Positions 14,967 to 23,062 of a stretch of DNA of 26,808 bases are shown here, in pieces. The notes under the pieces are model-generated. The model was not told where the DNA came from, did no database searches, and saw only the letters and a list, made by a program, of their open reading frames with translations. Position numbers and translations under genes: made by a program. Origin of the DNA: CAYNFH01 sp964396385 (GTDB taxonomy: Bacteria; Armatimonadota; Chthonomonadetes; Chthonomonadales; CAJBBX01). Position 1 is the first letter of the stretch. Each line of letters begins with the position of its first letter. The stretch lies in assembly GCA_964396385.1 (NCBI GenBank), contig CAYNFH010000070.1:1-26808 (forward strand). Reading direction: 5' to 3'.

Positions 14967-16943
14967 ATGCGTAGACGCAGACGTCTTCCGGTAACTCTGG
15001 TGGTCCTGTGCGCGCTGGGCGCCTGCTTCCCGGCATTGGGGGCGCTCGCTCAAAGCGATCAGGTTGTTTACGACGACGCGCTCGAGAACGGCTGGCAGAA
15101 CTGGTCCTGGTGCAGCGTGGACCTGGCGTCCGCTGATTTCGTCCACACCGGCGCCCGCAGCGCGAAGATCACCTACACGGGCGCCTGGCAGGCCTTCTAT
15201 CTCCACCACACCGCCTTCGACACAAGCCTATACAGCAGCATCACTTTCTGGGTCAATGGCGGGGCGGCGGGCAGACAGCACGTCACTATAGCCGCCCTGT
15301 TGAACGACGTGGCCCAGCCGTCCGTATCGCTCGATGCATACGTCACGGGCGGGTCTATTGCGGCGGGCGCCTGGCGGCAAGTGACTATCCCGTTGGCCGC
15401 TCTGGGAGTGGACCACAAGCCGAACATGACCGGCTTCTGGCTGCAGGACTCAAGCGGCGGCGCTCAACCGGCTTACTACGTAGACGACATCGGAATCACG
15501 GCCGCCCCGCCTCCGGCCGTGGTCAACATCCATGTAGACTCCACACACGCCGTGCGGACCGTGGATGACCGGGTATTCGGTGTCAACGCGGCGGTGTGGG
15601 ACGGCGCCTTCAATACGGCGGCCACAACTTCGCTCCTGGCAAACAACAACACCCGGATACTGCGCTTCCCGGGCGGATCCCTTTCGGACACTTACCACTG
15701 GCTGACCAACACTTCGGATGGCAACACCTGGCAATGGGCGACCGGCTTCGACGCCTTCGCGAACGTGGCGACGGCTATCGCCGCCGACGCCTTTGTCACG
15801 GTGAACTACGGCTCCGGCACCCCGCAGGAGGCTGCGGACTGGGTGACCTACTCCAACGCGACGCATGGCTACGGCTTCCACTACTGGGAGATCGGCAACG
15901 AGTGCTATGGGGGATGGGAGAACGATACCCACGCGGGCAAGCACGATCCGTACACCTACGCCAACCTCGCTGCACAATACATCGCCCTGATGAAGGCGGC
16001 AGACCCTACCATCTCCGTCGGCGTGGTGGCCGTACCGGGTGAGGACTCGTTCGTCAACAACACCAACCATCCGGTGACCAACCCACGGACGGGTCAGGTC
16101 CACAACGGATGGACCCCCGTAATGCTCGCGACGCTCGCATCGCTGGGAGTGACGCCTGACTTCCTCGTACACCACCGCTATGAGCAGAATCCCGGCGGCG
16201 AAAGCGACGCGTACCTGCTGCAGGCAGCCAAGACGTGGCCGAACGATGCGGCGGACCTTCGCCAGCAGCTCAGCGACTACCTGGGGGCTGCCGGCGCCGG
16301 CGTCGAGCTGGTCTGCACGGAGAACAACTCGGTATCCTACAATCCCGGGAAGCAGACCACGAGTCTGGTGAATGGCCTCTATCTGGCGGACAGCCTGGGC
16401 AGCCTGCTTCAGACGGAGTTCAACGCGCTGGTGTGGTGGGACCTCCGCAACGGCCAGGAGCCGAACCACAACAACAGCCCCCTCCTTTACGGCTGGCGCC
16501 AGTACGGGGACTATGGATTCCTCAACGGTAACCAGGGCTATCCCACCTACTACATGACCAAACTGCTGTCGCACTTCGGCAGGGGCGGGGACACAGTTGT
16601 CTCTTCCAGCAGCTCCTACTCACTCCTGTCAGCCTACTCGGTGCTCAGGGGAGACGGCAGCCTGTCGCTGCTGGTGATAAACAAGACTCCCGCCGCCACC
16701 CTGCACGGCAGCATTACGGTGGCGGGATTCACGCCGGCGCCCAACGCCGTCGTCTACTTCTACGGCATTCCGCAGGACGAGGCCGCGCGGACCGGGACCG
16801 GATCGCAAGATGTCGCGCAGACCACGTTCCAGGGCGCGGACGTAGCTTTCTCCTACGACTTCCCTCCCTACTCCGCCACCCTCATCTCGCTGGCCCCCGC
16901 CCCGGGGGCTCCGAATACATCGGGCCTGCTGACCACACCGTAA
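14967..16943 (+). CDS. secreted GH51-like glycosidase (alpha-L-arabinofuranosidase-type) with N-terminal binding domain
   Basis: 658 residues. The signal peptide has an RRRRR n-region and cleavage near ALAQ (29). Residues 32-178 form a beta-sandwich resembling carbohydrate-binding modules (the SARSAKITYTG..AFYL and YYVDDIGI motifs). From about residue 185 follows a clan GH-A catalytic barrel: FPGGSLSD at 234-241, the acid/base in YWEIGNE (Glu312), and a probable nucleophile Glu452 in VCTENNS. A C-terminal beta domain ends in SYDFPPYSATLISL, as in GH51. The sugar specificity is inferred only. AAGGAG lies 8 bases before the ATG. The frame ends in a hairpin at 16921-16964. It is divergent from the propeller gene and probably handles plant polysaccharide outside the cell. 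Confidence 0.85.
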   Translation: MRRRRRLPVTLVVLCALGACFPALGALAQSDQVVYDDALENGWQNWSWCSVDLASADFVHTGARSAKITYTGAWQAFYLHHTAFDTSLYSSITFWVNGGAAGRQHVTIAALLNDVAQPSVSLDAYVTGGSIAAGAWRQVTIPLAALGVDHKPNMTGFWLQDSSGGAQPAYYVDDIGITAAPPPAVVNIHVDSTHAVRTVDDRVFGVNAAVWDGAFNTAATTSLLANNNTRILRFPGGSLSDTYHWLTNTSDGNTWQWATGFDAFANVATAIAADAFVTVNYGSGTPQEAADWVTYSNATHGYGFHYWEIGNECYGGWENDTHAGKHDPYTYANLAAQYIALMKAADPTISVGVVAVPGEDSFVNNTNHPVTNPRTGQVHNGWTPVMLATLASLGVTPDFLVHHRYEQNPGGESDAYLLQAAKTWPNDAADLRQQLSDYLGAAGAGVELVCTENNSVSYNPGKQTTSLVNGLYLADSLGSLLQTEFNALVWWDLRNGQEPNHNNSPLLYGWRQYGDYGFLNGNQGYPTYYMTKLLSHFGRGGDTVVSSSSSYSLLSAYSVLRGDGSLSLLVINKTPAATLHGSITVAGFTPAPNAVVYFYGIPQDEAARTGTGSQDVAQTTFQGADVAFSYDFPPYSATLISLAPAPGAPNTSGLLTTP

Positions 16944-16964
16944 TCTCCTCCGCCAGCAGGCCCG
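16921..16964. terminator. 11-bp hairpin spanning the glycosidase stop codon
   Basis: CGGGCCTGCTG (16921-16931) pairs perfectly with CAGCAGGCCCG (16954-16964). The stop codon TAA lies in the 22-base loop. No T-run follows, so a role as terminator or 3' barrier is only likely. Confidence 0.5.
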
Positions 16965-17118
16965 CATTGCGGAACCGCGCGGCGCCTTCCCTTCACGGGC
17001 TCCATCGGCTATGGCGCCCGCCGCCTGGATATGGAATAACCTCCTGGCTTAAGTCCGCCGCGGCCGAGTCTTTCGGCAACGCGCCAGGCGGTGCGATATG
17101 GAAGGGGGGCAACTACTC

Positions 17119-18063
17119 ATGGTCTGGCGATTCTTCGCGGGCGCACTGGCTTGCTCGGCGCTCGCCTGCCCGGGATGGGTTCGGGCTCAGGAGCAGGATT
17201 CTGCCGCACAGAACGAGGTTGAGCGGCACCGGTCAGTGGGGGATGCTCACCTCGCGAGCGGCGAATGGGAGGCGGCATACGCGGACTTCGAGGCACTGGT
17301 GAAGCAGGACCCCGGGGATCCGGACAACTATGTCCGCCGGGGCAGCGCGGAATATGGGATGAAGGTATACGACCGGGCCGCGGAGGACTTCACGAAGGCC
17401 ATATCGCTCTACCACGATCCGGCAATCCTCGCGCTGGCGTGCTATAACCGGGCCCTGTGCTATCAGGGCCTGCACGACTACGTCCACGCCGTCCAGGATT
17501 ACAGCCGGTCGCTCGCCCTCGGCGGGCCGAACACGGACGCGTATGAAGGTCGCGGAACGGTTCAGCTCGCACGGAAGCAGTACCGTGAGGCAATCGCGGA
17601 CCTGAGCCGCGCCATTGCCCGAGACCCGCGCCGCTACCAGGCGATGGAGCTCCGCGGGAGGGCGCATCTGCTGCTCAAGGAGTACCGGCTCGCGGCGGTG
17701 GACTACGGGCTGCTGGCCCGGCACGAGCAGCGCGACGCCGGGCTCTGGAGCCTCTACGCGGGCACGCTCTACCTTAGCGGGGATGTCAGAGCCGCCATCG
17801 CGGCCAACGCGAGCGCCATCCGGATCTCACCGGAGAGCCTCATCCTGTTCAACCAGGGGCTGTACTACGCGGTGGCGGGAGACTGGAACGGCGCGCATCA
17901 GTGGTATCGAGCCGCGCTGACCAGCCGGAAGCCGGGCGAGCCAACCCTGGCCCTGCAGGACGTGCGTCGCGCTCTAGCCAAGCGCCCGCACTCTATGGCG
18001 CTCTTGCGCGCGGCGTCGCTGCTGAGCCAGTACGTGCCGGGCGCTCCGCCGTACGTGCGTTAG
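17119..18063 (+). CDS. secreted or periplasmic TPR-repeat protein
   Basis: 314 residues from the ATG at 17119 (GGGGGG 9 bases before it); an ATG at 17098 would add seven residues. A signal peptide with FFAGALACSALACPG ends near VRAQ. The rest is about seven tetratricopeptide repeats with the usual 'A..DF..A......A....RG' spacing, e.g. GEWEAAYADFEALVKQDP and YREAIADLSRAIARDP. TPR proteins act as protein-binding scaffolds. The stop codon overlaps the stop codon of the asparaginase-like gene on the other strand (18060-18063), leaving no room for a terminator between them. Confidence 0.85.
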   Translation: MVWRFFAGALACSALACPGWVRAQEQDSAAQNEVERHRSVGDAHLASGEWEAAYADFEALVKQDPGDPDNYVRRGSAEYGMKVYDRAAEDFTKAISLYHDPAILALACYNRALCYQGLHDYVHAVQDYSRSLALGGPNTDAYEGRGTVQLARKQYREAIADLSRAIARDPRRYQAMELRGRAHLLLKEYRLAAVDYGLLARHEQRDAGLWSLYAGTLYLSGDVRAAIAANASAIRISPESLILFNQGLYYAVAGDWNGAHQWYRAALTSRKPGEPTLALQDVRRALAKRPHSMALLRAASLLSQYVPGAPPYVR

Positions 18064-19136
18064 GACATCACCCGCACCTCGGCGGCAGGACGGCCGAGAG
18101 AATCGCAATACACGGGGAGGCGGAAGCCGGCAAGCAGCAGGCTCTCCGCCTCTTCCGGCGTGAGCCAGCCGCATCGGTCCAGGATGGCGAGGGTGAGCGC
18201 CGGGAGCGCGCGGGTAGAGCCGTCCAGTATCTTGATAGCCAGGCCGCGAGCGGCATCCTCTGACTCCGGTGCAGCATAACGCGGATGCGGGCCGGGACGG
18301 CGCCCGGCCCCTACAGCCGAACCCGCCTGCTGGAGCGACGCCCCCCCCGCCCCCAATACTGGGGGAGCCAGAGAAATGCCGAGGCAGAGGAGACCCTCCG
18401 CTCCGGTCTTGGCGACGATACGGCCGCACGTGGCCTGCATGAGGCGCACGTCGATCCAGTCCGGCTCACCGATGAGCTCGGGGTGGGCCCGCATCACCTG
18501 CGGAATGCGGCTCCACTCCGCGCCGGGCCCCACCAGGCGGGCGAACTCGGCCGCCATCTCCCGCAGCCGCAGGCCGAAGGTAGGAACTCCGCAGCCGTCC
18601 GTGGCAACCCGCGCCTCCTCCACTCCAGAGAGCTTACAAATCCAGGACAGGATGAGCTGCTGCGCGGGATGATCCGGCAGGTAGTAATCCTCCAGCGCCG
18701 CGTCCAGCAGATGGGCAGTGAGCAGCATCCCCGCGTGGTTGCCGGAACAGCCGTGGGTGAGGGGCGACGCGGTTAGACCAGGGCCGCACACGAGGTCATC
18801 CGGAAGGAATCCGCTCAGTGCCAGCACGGAGGCGGCGAGCGCGGCGTGGCGCGGCAGGCCGGGATGGGAGGCGCAGCAGATGGCCAGCTCCTCATCCGTG
18901 AGGCTGAGTGCTTGCGCCTGAGGCAGTGTGACCAGCGGGATCGCCTGGAGGGGCTTCGCGGCGGAGCGAAGAGTGGTAACGAGATCAGGGTCGCCGGCGG
19001 CGGAGATCAGGGCGCCGGCCGAATCCACCTCCGCGTAGGCGCAGTGGTGGACGGCTTCCAGAATCTCCCCGCGGCGGACCTCCGCCACATAATTTGCCGT
19101 GAATGAACGGGAATGCACGTGAATGGATTCGTCCAT
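18060..19136 (-). CDS. asparaginase-II-family protein (PF06089 type) with in-frame repeat insertion
   Basis: 358 residues. Family signatures are LRSAAKPLQAIPLV, CASHPGLPRHAA, HGCSGNHAGMLLTA, ATDGCGVPTFGLRL, and VAKTGAEGLLCLG. These match the Rhizobium-type L-asparaginase II family, distinct from the type I/II enzymes of E. coli. Between LCLGISL and YAAPESEDAARGLAIK lies an extra ~30 residues encoded by two dispersed palindromes (18341-18368 and 18289-18316), in frame. Family members go from this point almost directly to 'GLA.K..DG'. The start ATG at 19136 has AAGGAGG 9 bases before it; residues 5-14 are also repeat-derived (ATTCACGT-like units). The predicted reaction is L-asparagine to aspartate plus ammonia; activity with the insertion is unknown. 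Confidence 0.88.
   Translation of the reverse strand: MDESIHVHSRSFTANYVAEVRRGEILEAVHHCAYAEVDSAGALISAAGDPDLVTTLRSAAKPLQAIPLVTLPQAQALSLTDEELAICCASHPGLPRHAALAASVLALSGFLPDDLVCGPGLTASPLTHGCSGNHAGMLLTAHLLDAALEDYYLPDHPAQQLILSWICKLSGVEEARVATDGCGVPTFGLRLREMAAEFARLVGPGAEWSRIPQVMRAHPELIGEPDWIDVRLMQATCGRIVAKTGAEGLLCLGISLAPPVLGAGGASLQQAGSAVGAGRRPGPHPRYAAPESEDAARGLAIKILDGSTRALPALTLAILDRCGWLTPEEAESLLLAGFRLPVYCDSLGRPAAEVRVMS
18289..18316. repeat. 28-bp palindromic repeat, copy 3, inside a coding gene
   Basis: Differs from the copies at 441-468 and 536-563 by a single base. It encodes the residues VGAGRRPGP in the minus-strand asparaginase-like gene. Confidence 0.85.
18341..18368. repeat. 27-bp C-run/G-run palindromic repeat, copy A, inside a coding gene
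   Basis: A C-rich run, then CCCCCAATACTGGGGGAGC. It encodes APPVLGAGGA in the minus-strand asparaginase-like gene. The second copy is at 19868-19894, with one base changed. Confidence 0.8.
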
Positions 19137-19206
19137 GGGGCCGTGCCTCCTTCAAGGACTGGACATCCCCGAAAGTGGTCCCATTGACGTCCATTCAAGT
19201 GCATGG
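19099..19206. repeat. octad-like repeat arms around the start of the asparaginase-like gene
   Basis: GTGAATGAACGGGAATGCAC-type units (19099-19128) are answered by inverse units (GACGTCCATTCAAGTGCATGG, 19186-19206). The first arm encodes residues 5-14 of the asparaginase-like protein. Confidence 0.55.
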
Positions 19207-19218
19207 AGGGCTAATACG

Positions 19219-19473
19219 CTACGCGGCCAGGGGCAGCTCCGCGATGGGCTGGTAATGGATGGGGATCCGCGTCCCGTCTTCCGCGACCAGGTGGACGGAG
19301 ATCACCCGGTCCAGCCGCACGTCTTCCGTATCGGTGATGAGATACCCGCCGTAGAGGGGTACGTAAGTAACATCATGAATCCTGGAGACGGCGCTCATCC
19401 CTTCCCCGTTGCGGGCGAGCCACTCTATAGCACAGAGTCTACCGACCAGCTTTTTGGCTTCGGTAATACACAC
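19219..19473 (-). CDS. small conserved-looking hypothetical protein
   Basis: 84 residues from a GTG at 19473 with AAAGGAG 8 bases before it. I do not recognise a family. It opens with CITEAKKLVGRLCAIEWLAR (one amphipathic helix) and continues as beta-rich sequence: VTYVPLYGGYLITDTEDVRL and RVISVHLVAEDGTRIPIHY. It has no signal or membrane segment, so it is likely cytoplasmic. It precedes the asparaginase-like gene on the same strand, separated by a repeat, and could be cotranscribed. The good ribosome site and the amino-acid pattern support a real gene. Confidence 0.7.
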   Translation of the reverse strand: MCITEAKKLVGRLCAIEWLARNGEGMSAVSRIHDVTYVPLYGGYLITDTEDVRLDRVISVHLVAEDGTRIPIHYQPIAELPLAA

Positions 19474-19622
19474 AAGGCGTCTCCTTTCTAACCTATTGCG
19501 CGGTTCGATACATTAGGAATTAACGGTATGAAGCAGGCAACGCTACTATCCGCGAAAATACCGGATTCCGGGCCGGCAGACGGCTTCCGGTACCGGTGCC
19601 GGGTGAGCCCCGGGCACAAACC

Positions 19623-20786
19623 GTGAAGCGACTACGCGGATCCCCGTTACGCCCGGGCGCCGCTCTCGGCGGAGCGTTCGTCATTCCGCCTTTCGGCGTG
19701 CTGCCGACGCTGCCACCGCGCATCGTGGCGGAGATGGCCAAGCCTCCGTCCCGCCGCTCCGGCGAGGACCTGGAGGTCGTCGTTGTGGCCGAGTCGGTTG
19801 AGGCGGCGCTTTCGCTATCGGTCCAGGGCATCCGCGCGCTGGCCATCGTCTCCGCGGGAGCTTTCGGCCCCCCCGTCCCCAATACTGGGGGAGCTTCGAT
19901 GCTTGCGGTGCCGCCGGGTGTGCCGGTGGTGGCGGGCGTGGAGGGCATCTTCAGCGTCATCGCAAACGACCTGCTGGTGCTGGTAGACGGAGACCGCGGG
20001 CTGGTGGTGGTGGACCCGGATCCGGAGGCGGTCTCGGCCTTCCAGGCGGAGCGCGAGCGGCTCGCGCCGCGCCGCAGGCTGCACCTGGGCTTCGGACACC
20101 AGCCGGCCCGTACGCTCGACGGCCGGCTCATCCGCACCATCTCCATTATCGGCGGGTTGGCTGATGCGCATCAGGCGGTAGAGGAGGGGGCGGACGCTCT
20201 CTTCGTGCCGGCCAGCGTGCTGGTTGACGCGGATACGGACGACGAGGCGCAGCTCGACACGCTGCAGGAGCTCGCCACCGCCGCACAGGGGAAGCCGGCG
20301 ACCATGAGCGCGACCCCGGAGGAGGTCTCCGCGGAGGCGCTGCTGCGCGCCGCGGCCGTGATGGAGCTGACCTGGGCGGTCCCGCAAGCGCTGGGGACGG
20401 AGGGCGTGAGGCAGGTAGAGGAGTACCTGAGTGAGGTGGCCGAGGAGCTGCTGGCGCGGGACGAAGCATCCGCCAGGCCGGGCATGGCCTTACTAATCCG
20501 GGCCGACGACGAGCCGCCGCTCTCGCTGGACGGCCTGTCCGTTTCCCGCGTGGTGCTGGACCTGGGCGGAGTGGGGCTGCGCGACCCGGAAGTTCAGCTC
20601 ATCGAGGACGTGGCGGTGGTGGCGATGGCGTGGCAGGTGCCCGTAGAGGTAGCGCTGCCGGAGTGGTCACCTGAGTGGATAGAGACGGCGCTGCGGCTGG
20701 GGGCCGCCGGACTCATCGTGCCTCCGGAGCGGGTAGGGGAGACGAAGGAGGTGGTGAGGAACCTGATTGTCGACCGATCAGGCTAA
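19623..20786 (+). CDS. PTS Enzyme I-like pseudoenzyme (PEP-utilising family), without HPr domain
   Basis: 387 residues. The N-terminus VKRLRGSPLRPGAALGGAFV matches the 'LKGI.ASPGIAIG.A' start of Enzyme I, which is why the GTG at 19623 is preferred over 19596. The ~120-residue HPr-binding helical domain is absent. The swivelling domain follows (LEVVVVAES, PVVAGVEGI, LLVLVDGDRGLVVVDP), then a barrel-like domain (GGLADAHQAVEEGADALFVP, IETALRLGAAGLIVPPERV). The phospho-His motif 'GG.TSH.AI' is not present: IVSAGAF is followed by an inserted repeat (GPPVPNTGGA, residues 82-91) and then SMLAVPPGVP. The Arg of 'LFRTEF', the metal Glu of 'VETP', the 'TND', and the Cys of 'CGE' are also replaced. It should not transfer phosphate. 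It may bind a metabolite or regulate a partner; no HPr gene is nearby. Confidence 0.7.
   Translation: MKRLRGSPLRPGAALGGAFVIPPFGVLPTLPPRIVAEMAKPPSRRSGEDLEVVVVAESVEAALSLSVQGIRALAIVSAGAFGPPVPNTGGASMLAVPPGVPVVAGVEGIFSVIANDLLVLVDGDRGLVVVDPDPEAVSAFQAERERLAPRRRLHLGFGHQPARTLDGRLIRTISIIGGLADAHQAVEEGADALFVPASVLVDADTDDEAQLDTLQELATAAQGKPATMSATPEEVSAEALLRAAAVMELTWAVPQALGTEGVRQVEEYLSEVAEELLARDEASARPGMALLIRADDEPPLSLDGLSVSRVVLDLGGVGLRDPEVQLIEDVAVVAMAWQVPVEVALPEWSPEWIETALRLGAAGLIVPPERVGETKEVVRNLIVDRSG
19868..19894. repeat. 27-bp palindromic repeat, copy B, inside a coding gene
   Basis: A run of seven C, then GTCCCCAATACTGGGGGAGC. It matches 18342-18368 except for one base. It is read in frame as PPVPNTGGA in the Enzyme I-like protein. 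Confidence 0.85.
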
Positions 20787-20866
20787 GTGCCGTCTCGCCA
20801 GTGCCCATACGGAAGCACATTTTACTCGGAATGACAATCCCGCGCCTGTCTCCTGGTCCGTGGAGA

Positions 20867-22576
20867 TCACCGCACTTCCCGGAACTGAGTCTGTTTCCAG
20901 GCCTGGAAGAGGGGTTTGAGCCGATTGCGTTGATACTTGCCTGTGGAAGTGACCGGGAACTCTTCCCCGAAGACCACTACCTTCGGGCTCTTGGAGAACG
21001 GCAGCTCCGCCCGACAGACTCGGAGGATTTCCTCCTCCGTGACCGCGGCACCCGGCTCCTTCTGGACGTACGCCCCTATCTCCTCGCCGTAGAAGTCGTT
21101 TTCGAAGCCCACCGCCATCGCGGCCTTCACGCCCGGGATGGCATTCAGCACCTCGTCGATGTCGAAGGGTGAGTAGTTCACCCCTCCCCGAATGATGAGC
21201 TCCTTCAGCCGTCCGGTGATGAAGAAGTAGGGCAGTCCATCGTCGCCCATGCGATAGAACCCCTCGTCGCCGGTACGGAACCAGCCGTGCGCGAAGGTGT
21301 CCCGGTTGGCGTCCGGCCGCTGGTAGTAGTACCGCATCACGTTGTGGCCGCGTACCACGATCTCGCCGCGCGCATCGGGGGGGAGGGGACGTCCCTCCGC
21401 GTCGTGGATGGCCATGAGGTTGACGGGTAACGGGCAGCCGATGGAGGGGAAGCCGCACTCCTGCATCCAGTGGCGCTGGGCCCGCTTATCCAGGTCGATC
21501 GGGAGGAAGCAGGAGTAGCACGTCGTCTCCGACAGGCCGTAGCCGTGGACCACCCGGACTCCGAAAGCCTCGTCGAATTTCCGAGCGAGCTCCACGGTGA
21601 GCGGTCCCGCACCGCAGATGATGTGCCGGAAACGGGACAGATCGTACGGACTCAGGTCGTCATGCCGCTCGCAGAGAAAGGCGAGCACGGTAGGAACGAC
21701 GCTGACCCATGTACAGCCCTCTTCGGCGAGCGTGGCCCAGAACCGCGCAGCGCTGAACCGCGCGTTCAAGACCACGCTGCCGCCCGAGTAGAGCGGCGTC
21801 ATCAGCGTCACCACGGTCCCATTTACGTGATGTATGGGCAGCACATTCATGGCCCGATCCTCTGGACCGAAGCGGTGCCACTCCGCGATGCTGTGCGCGT
21901 CTACGAGGAGGTTGTACTGCTCCAGGACAACGCCCTTTGGCGCGCCGGTGGTGCCGGACGTGTAGACGATGAGGCACTCTGAGTCCACGGGCAGGTCCGG
22001 CAGCCGCTCCAGCGGCTCAGTTGCCTGCAGCGCCGCTTCGAAATCCTGGAAACCGGGGCGCGCCTCGCCGCCCACCTGGAAGTAGTGAGCCAGGTCCGGA
22101 GCGGCGGAGCGCAGGTGCGCGCAGCGGCGGAGCTGATCCGCGTGGGCAAAGAGCGCTCTGGCGTGGGAGTTCTGGAGAATGAAGGCGACCCTCTCGTCAT
22201 CCTCCCCGCAGTTCACCGGCACCACGGTGCATCCGGCCAGCCACGCGCCGAAGTAGATCATCACCGTCCGCGCGTCGTTGGCCATGAGGGTTGCGACGCG
22301 GTCTCCAGGCCCGAGCCCAAGTCTCTCCGCGAGTACCGCCGCGACGCGGCGGGCGTGGTCCAGGAACTCCGCGTAGGTGTAGCTGGCGGTCTTGCCTTCG
22401 TCCGTGTAGAAGATGAGCCAAGGCTTGTCCGGGGTGGCTGAGGCGTGCTGGGTGAGCAGGTCCCCAATGTTGCTATAGGGGACGAGCCGGTCCTCCAGTG
22501 GCCGGTCCGGCAGGCTGCGGGCCGTATGGATCTTAGGCAGCGTGTCCGGATATGCGTTCTCGTTGAGGTGCGTCAC
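20867..22576 (-). CDS. AMP-forming acyl-CoA synthetase / ligase
   Basis: 569 residues. A member of the adenylate-forming superfamily: it activates a carboxylic acid with ATP and usually transfers it to CoA. Core motifs are all present: YTSGTTGAPKG (P-loop), PIHHVNGT, GYGLSETT, GWFRTGDEG, GRLKELIIRGG, and the C-terminal Lys in TSTGKYQRNRL. Substrate cannot be read from these. The start chosen is a GTG at 22576, with CAGGAGGGG about 8 bases before it; the TTG at 22636 lies in the promoter-like AT patch. The gene is divergent from the small gene at 22694 and appears to be transcribed alone. Confidence 0.92.
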   Translation of the reverse strand: MTHLNENAYPDTLPKIHTARSLPDRPLEDRLVPYSNIGDLLTQHASATPDKPWLIFYTDEGKTASYTYAEFLDHARRVAAVLAERLGLGPGDRVATLMANDARTVMIYFGAWLAGCTVVPVNCGEDDERVAFILQNSHARALFAHADQLRRCAHLRSAAPDLAHYFQVGGEARPGFQDFEAALQATEPLERLPDLPVDSECLIVYTSGTTGAPKGVVLEQYNLLVDAHSIAEWHRFGPEDRAMNVLPIHHVNGTVVTLMTPLYSGGSVVLNARFSAARFWATLAEEGCTWVSVVPTVLAFLCERHDDLSPYDLSRFRHIICGAGPLTVELARKFDEAFGVRVVHGYGLSETTCYSCFLPIDLDKRAQRHWMQECGFPSIGCPLPVNLMAIHDAEGRPLPPDARGEIVVRGHNVMRYYYQRPDANRDTFAHGWFRTGDEGFYRMGDDGLPYFFITGRLKELIIRGGVNYSPFDIDEVLNAIPGVKAAMAVGFENDFYGEEIGAYVQKEPGAAVTEEEILRVCRAELPFSKSPKVVVFGEEFPVTSTGKYQRNRLKPLFQAWKQTQFREVR

Positions 22577-22622
22577 TGGGCTGCCCCTCCTGGAAGATGT
22601 AACCGGCGTCCGACCCGAGTTG

Positions 22623-22628
22623 ATTATA
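22623..22628 (-). promoter_or_regulatory. possible -10 box of the acyl-CoA synthetase gene
   Basis: An exact TATAAT on the minus strand in an AT-rich patch about 47 bases before the GTG at 22576. No convincing -35 box at 17 bases. Confidence 0.4.
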
Positions 22629-22693
22629 TTATCCAAGACGATGAACCGCGACGCCTCGGAGTCGTCTATGTATGTGTAGGAGGAGGTGGTCCC

Positions 22694-22870
22694 GTGGAGC
22701 AGTCCATTCGACTGAGCCTGGTGTTCCCGCGCAGCGGGCAGCAGTTATGGGTAAATGTACCCCGTGGCCTGGCGCAGTCTACCGAGAACCCGGGCGTAGA
22801 GGCGTATGTCCCACGCGAGGAGAAGCCCGAGCTTCGCCGCTACGAGCCGGTAAACGAAAACCATCGGTAG
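22694..22870 (+). CDS. 58-residue hypothetical protein
   Basis: A GTG start with a very strong AGGAGGAGGT about 5 bases before it. The protein begins MEQSIRLSLVFPRSG, continues QQLWVNVPRGLAQST, and ends ELRRYEPVNENHR. It looks like a small soluble beta-strand protein; no family is recognised. A classical intrinsic terminator follows at 22913-22951, which supports a real transcription unit of one small gene. The longer reading frame upstream of 22694 is not coding. Confidence 0.65.
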   Translation: MEQSIRLSLVFPRSGQQLWVNVPRGLAQSTENPGVEAYVPREEKPELRRYEPVNENHR

Positions 22871-22912
22871 CCCGATGCCAAACGTGGGTTGACATAATCC
22901 ATACTTATCCGG

Positions 22913-22951
22913 ACACCCGGTCCCTCTCGAAGGGACCGGGTGTTCTGCTTT
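22913..22951 (+). terminator. intrinsic terminator of the small gene
   Basis: A perfect 13-bp stem (ACACCCGGTCCCT 22913-22925 with 22931-22943), a 5-base loop, then TCTGCTTT. It is the best terminator in the window. It lies 42 bases after the stop at 22870. Confidence 0.85.
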
Positions 22952-23062
22952 GTGGCTCAGTACGCAGGGAAGCGGCCTTCGCACCCCGAATCCTGCGTTA
23001 CTAACACATTCGGAACTCGTTGGGTAAGGCGGCACGGGACGGAGAGGACCATTCGCGGCGCG

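Noticed and set aside
22890..22912. TTGACA just before the terminator, as a promoter for the dehydrogenase
   Set aside because: No -10 box at a proper distance; transcription from it would pass through the terminator at 22913-22951.
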